Positions 62,013 through 64,000 of a DNA stretch of 64,000 nucleotides are shown in pieces. A program made the translations under genes and the position numbers. Source of the DNA: Prevotella sp. (GTDB lineage: Bacteria > Bacteroidota > Bacteroidia > Bacteroidales > Bacteroidaceae). Below the pieces are notes generated by a model. The model ran no database searches, was not told the DNA's origin, and saw only the letters and a list, made by a program, of their open reading frames with translations. The stretch lies in assembly GCA_024682415.1 (NCBI GenBank), contig JAIKZG010000012.1, positions 21,446-85,445 on the forward strand. Reading direction: 5' to 3'. Position 1 is the stretch's first letter. Every line of letters starts with the position of its first letter.

Positions 62013-62423
62013 TTAGTAGCTTATTCTTTCAAGCGCGTCGGCTATCTTGTCGATACCTTCCTGCAAAGGTTTTTTCACCATGCCCGCGATGAAAGGGTTA
62101 AGCTCTGCCTTTACCGTCAGCTTCATCTTGCAGCTGTCGGCAGTGACAGGCAGCAACTGAATCCAGAAGTTAAGAGGCACGGGGCTTTTCTCTGTCTCAA
62201 ACTTTATCGTCTTCGGCTCCTCTCTCTCGATGATGTGCATCTTTATTTCGCCTACTGGGGCTGCCTTCACCGTGATAGAGTCGTTGTCGAAAGAGAAGTC
62301 CTGCAGTTTGTCTGCCGGTATGCGGTCGCGTATCTTAGCCAGATTCTCAAGATTGCTCAGCGTGTCGTAAACTTTCTGCTGAGGGTAAGGTATCTGTCTT
62401 ACGCTGCTTTCAAATTTGCTCAT
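62013..62423 (-). CDS. SRPBCC (START-like) protein
   Basis: 136 residues, cytosolic. START/Bet v1-like fold: FESSVRQIPYPQQKVYDTLS with the usual N-terminal strand and helix, MHIIEREEPKTIKFE, and a long last helix (GMVKKPLQEGIDKIADALER). Such proteins hold hydrophobic ligands; the ligand here is unknown. It is between pyrE and argH on the same strand, 60 bases before argH. Confidence 0.85.
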   Translation of the reverse strand: MSKFESSVRQIPYPQQKVYDTLSNLENLAKIRDRIPADKLQDFSFDNDSITVKAAPVGEIKMHIIEREEPKTIKFETEKSPVPLNFWIQLLPVTADSCKMKLTVKAELNPFIAGMVKKPLQEGIDKIADALERISY

Positions 62424-62441
62424 TTCTTAATGCTTTTATAT

Positions 62442-62587
62442 TTCTCACAGATTCTTTTTGTTTCTCACAGATTTCACGGATAGCACAGATTTTTTTATTA
62501 TCTGTGAATTCTGTGGAATCTGTGATAGCCTAAATTATTATCTGTGAGAAGTTATTATCTGTGTTATCTGTGAAATCCGTGAGAGAT
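62442..62587. repeat. Intergenic repeat with nested CACAGAT / ATCTGTG motifs
   Basis: Between pyrE and the SRPBCC gene, short motifs CACAGATT and ATCTGTGA recur at least eight times, first in one then in the other orientation. Outer arms (TTTCACGGATAGCACAGAT-like and its inverse ATCTGTGAAATCCGTGAGAG) can pair over about 25 bases. The same words are common between Bacteroidetes genes. Confidence 0.7.
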
Positions 62588-62590
62588 AGT

Positions 62591-63220
62591 TTATTTGCCC
62601 CACTGAGAAGGGTTGCTGCGCCAAGCGTGAAGAGTCTCCACGTCGCTTTCCTTGATATATCCTGAAGCCAAAGCCTGCTTTACCACGTGCTCATAATCGG
62701 TCACGGTGACGAGCTTCACATTGGCATTGTTGAAAGCCTCCTTTGCTACATCAAACTGATATGTGTAAGAAGCCACCATTCCGATAACGTCGTAGCCAGC
62801 TTCGCGCAAAGCCTCCACAGCTTTCAGTGAGCTGCCGCCCGTAGAAACCAAGTCTTCGCACACCACAACCTTTGCGCCTTTCTTTACGTCGCCTTCTATC
62901 ATGTTGCCCATGCCGTGATCCTTTGGTTTGCTGCGCACATATCCGAAAGGCAAGTTCAGCTCATCAGCCACGAGTGCGCCCTGAGGCACGCCGCCAGTAG
63001 CTACGCCCACGATAGCTTCAGCTTCAGTGAAGTTGTTGAGGATATCGCTTACCATAGCGTTTTTCACCAATGTGCGAATAAAAGGATAAGAAAGCGTCTT
63101 GCGGTTATCGCAGTAGAATGGAGATTTCCATCCTGAAGCCCATGTGAAAGGGTCGTTTGGTTGAAGTTTGATTGCCTTGATTTTGAGCAGTTGCTCTGCT
63201 AAAAGTTCCTTTGCGTCCAT
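62591..63220 (-). CDS. pyrE: Orotate phosphoribosyltransferase
   Basis: Makes orotidine 5'-phosphate in pyrimidine synthesis. 209 residues with the PRPP-binding motif VVCEDLVSTGGSS near residue 122, FTWASGWKSPFYCDNRKTL near the N-terminus and GVATGGVPQGALVADEL. Start at 63220 agrees with the family. Own promoter upstream. Confidence 0.96.
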   Translation of the reverse strand: MDAKELLAEQLLKIKAIKLQPNDPFTWASGWKSPFYCDNRKTLSYPFIRTLVKNAMVSDILNNFTEAEAIVGVATGGVPQGALVADELNLPFGYVRSKPKDHGMGNMIEGDVKKGAKVVVCEDLVSTGGSSLKAVEALREAGYDVIGMVASYTYQFDVAKEAFNNANVKLVTVTDYEHVVKQALASGYIKESDVETLHAWRSNPSQWGK

Positions 63221-63243
63221 ATTTATAGTATATATTGTTTTCG

Positions 63244-63274
63244 CAAAGGTAGTGCAAGTTGAGGGAAATTCAAA
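63244..63274 (-). promoter_or_regulatory. Promoter of pyrE
   Basis: Minus strand TTTG (63274-63271), 19 bases, TACCTTTG (63251-63244): consensus match 24 bases before the start. Confidence 0.65.
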
Positions 63275-63378
63275 ATGAATTTATTCATTTTTATTTCCGA
63301 AACGCCGCCTACCTTCTTTAAAGGTAGTGCAAATGAAATACAAATTGAATAATTTATTTTTTCTGCCGAGACGTCTTG

Positions 63379-63999
63379 TTACTTCGTGTCTACTTTCAGC
63401 GTATTGCCACTTAGCGTTAGGCACAATACCAAATCGCCAGGATAATATTTGGCATTATAATATTTACCGTCAATCTCAATTTCCCGGAGATTTAAAGAAC
63501 AATTGCCATAAAATATTTCACCATTACTTAATCTGATATTCTCCTTGTAATGGCACAGCAACTTTATTCTTCTGCCTTTTACGCTTACAATCATCGTAGA
63601 CGTGCCATATCCGAAAATATTATCTCCAAAATCATGAAATTCCATATCGGCTGAATTAGGCAAATCGGCTCCAAATGAGATATAGTTGAAAGGCTTTCCT
63701 ATATGGAAATTCTGCGGAACGATATCTATGCCGTCTGTGCTTTCAATTTTTTGAGCATCCAAAGATAAAGATTTCATATCAAAACCTATGTTCCTTTTCG
63801 ATAGTCCACCATATATGCTTACGTTATTTTCCATATCTTTGTCGGCAAGCAAATCATTACCAGCTTCATCCGTAACAGAGAGCAACACGTCAGATGAAAA
63901 TACGGAAGCAAATTCTGGTGAATATTTCTTTTCATCGTCTGAGCAAGATATAAATAAGACAGCAAGAAAAGCCACTAAAAGATTTGTTATTTTTTGCAT
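63379..63999 (-). CDS. Lipoprotein of unknown function
   Basis: 206 residues. Lipoprotein signal MQKITNLLVAFLAVLFISC followed by SDDEKKYSPEF. The mature part is mostly beta (VLLSVTDEAGNDLL; MIVSVKGRRIKLLCHYKEN; LVLCLTLSGNTLKVDTK), with LREIEIDGKYYNAKYY near the end. No domain recognised with confidence. The start is one base from the right edge, so upstream signals are not visible. Confidence 0.7.
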   Translation of the reverse strand: MQKITNLLVAFLAVLFISCSDDEKKYSPEFASVFSSDVLLSVTDEAGNDLLADKDMENNVSIYGGLSKRNIGFDMKSLSLDAQKIESTDGIDIVPQNFHIGKPFNYISFGADLPNSADMEFHDFGDNIFGYGTSTMIVSVKGRRIKLLCHYKENIRLSNGEIFYGNCSLNLREIEIDGKYYNAKYYPGDLVLCLTLSGNTLKVDTK

Positions 64000-64000
64000 T

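Overview
The window looks like chromosomal DNA of a Bacteroidales bacterium, most likely Prevotellaceae. The grounds are a SusC/RagA receptor, NigD-like and fimbrillin-associated-like lipoproteins, a C10 (streptopain-type) peptidase with a DUF3244 partner, a type IX secretion (T9SS) sorting domain, DUF6261-type proteins, and many promoters that fit the Bacteroidetes pattern TTTG-N19-21-TAnnTTTG with little Shine-Dalgarno signal. No rRNA, tRNA, insertion sequence or CRISPR array was recognised.

Layout. 0-9 kb: SusC receptor (cut by the left edge), SIMPL protein, priA, an acyltransferase split by a frameshift at an A7 run, a PIN toxin with a 49-residue antitoxin, an outer-membrane protein and a 45-codon membrane ORF. 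9-12 kb: a DUF6261-type gene behind a 600-nt leader with 43-bp repeats, then cysS. 12-17 kb: sufBCDS for Fe-S cluster assembly. 17-22 kb: rimP-nusA-infB, with an attenuator-like terminator directly after its promoter. 22-25 kb: three FKBP isomerases in a row. 25-31.5 kb: a rightward run of sirtuin, PASTA protein, rluD, ddl, acyltransferase, NigD-like lipoprotein and aldolase. 31.5-37.7 kb: leftward genes including acpP-fabF-rnc, with a long hairpin between acpP and fabF. 37.7-38.1 kb: a DnaA-box-rich, AT-rich gap beside nadA that is a good oriC candidate. 39-42 kb: SGNH hydrolase, ribD and a second DUF6261-type gene. 42-53 kb: an AT-rich accessory island. 53-64 kb: a membrane-bound TPR/HTH regulator, an outer-membrane barrel, an AAA ATPase, argH, a SRPBCC protein, pyrE and lipoproteins, separated by several kinds of tandem repeat.

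The most striking system is the leftward four-gene unit at 42.8-50.7 kb. Two Sec-exported YD/RHS proteins overlap by ATGA. The second ends in a variable tail with an HEFDH zinc-peptidase motif after the RHS core. It overlaps by ATGA a small lipoprotein, which is the natural immunity candidate, and four bases later comes a protein with a T9SS-type C-terminal domain. This reads as a polymorphic toxin unit with a metallopeptidase warhead, possibly linked to T9SS. Copies of one intergenic repeat sit at both ends. Next to it lie a C10 peptidase cluster and the TPR/HTH regulator. Other points of note are the rimP leader attenuator, an orphan small-RNA candidate at 42.2 kb and four distinct tandem-repeat families.
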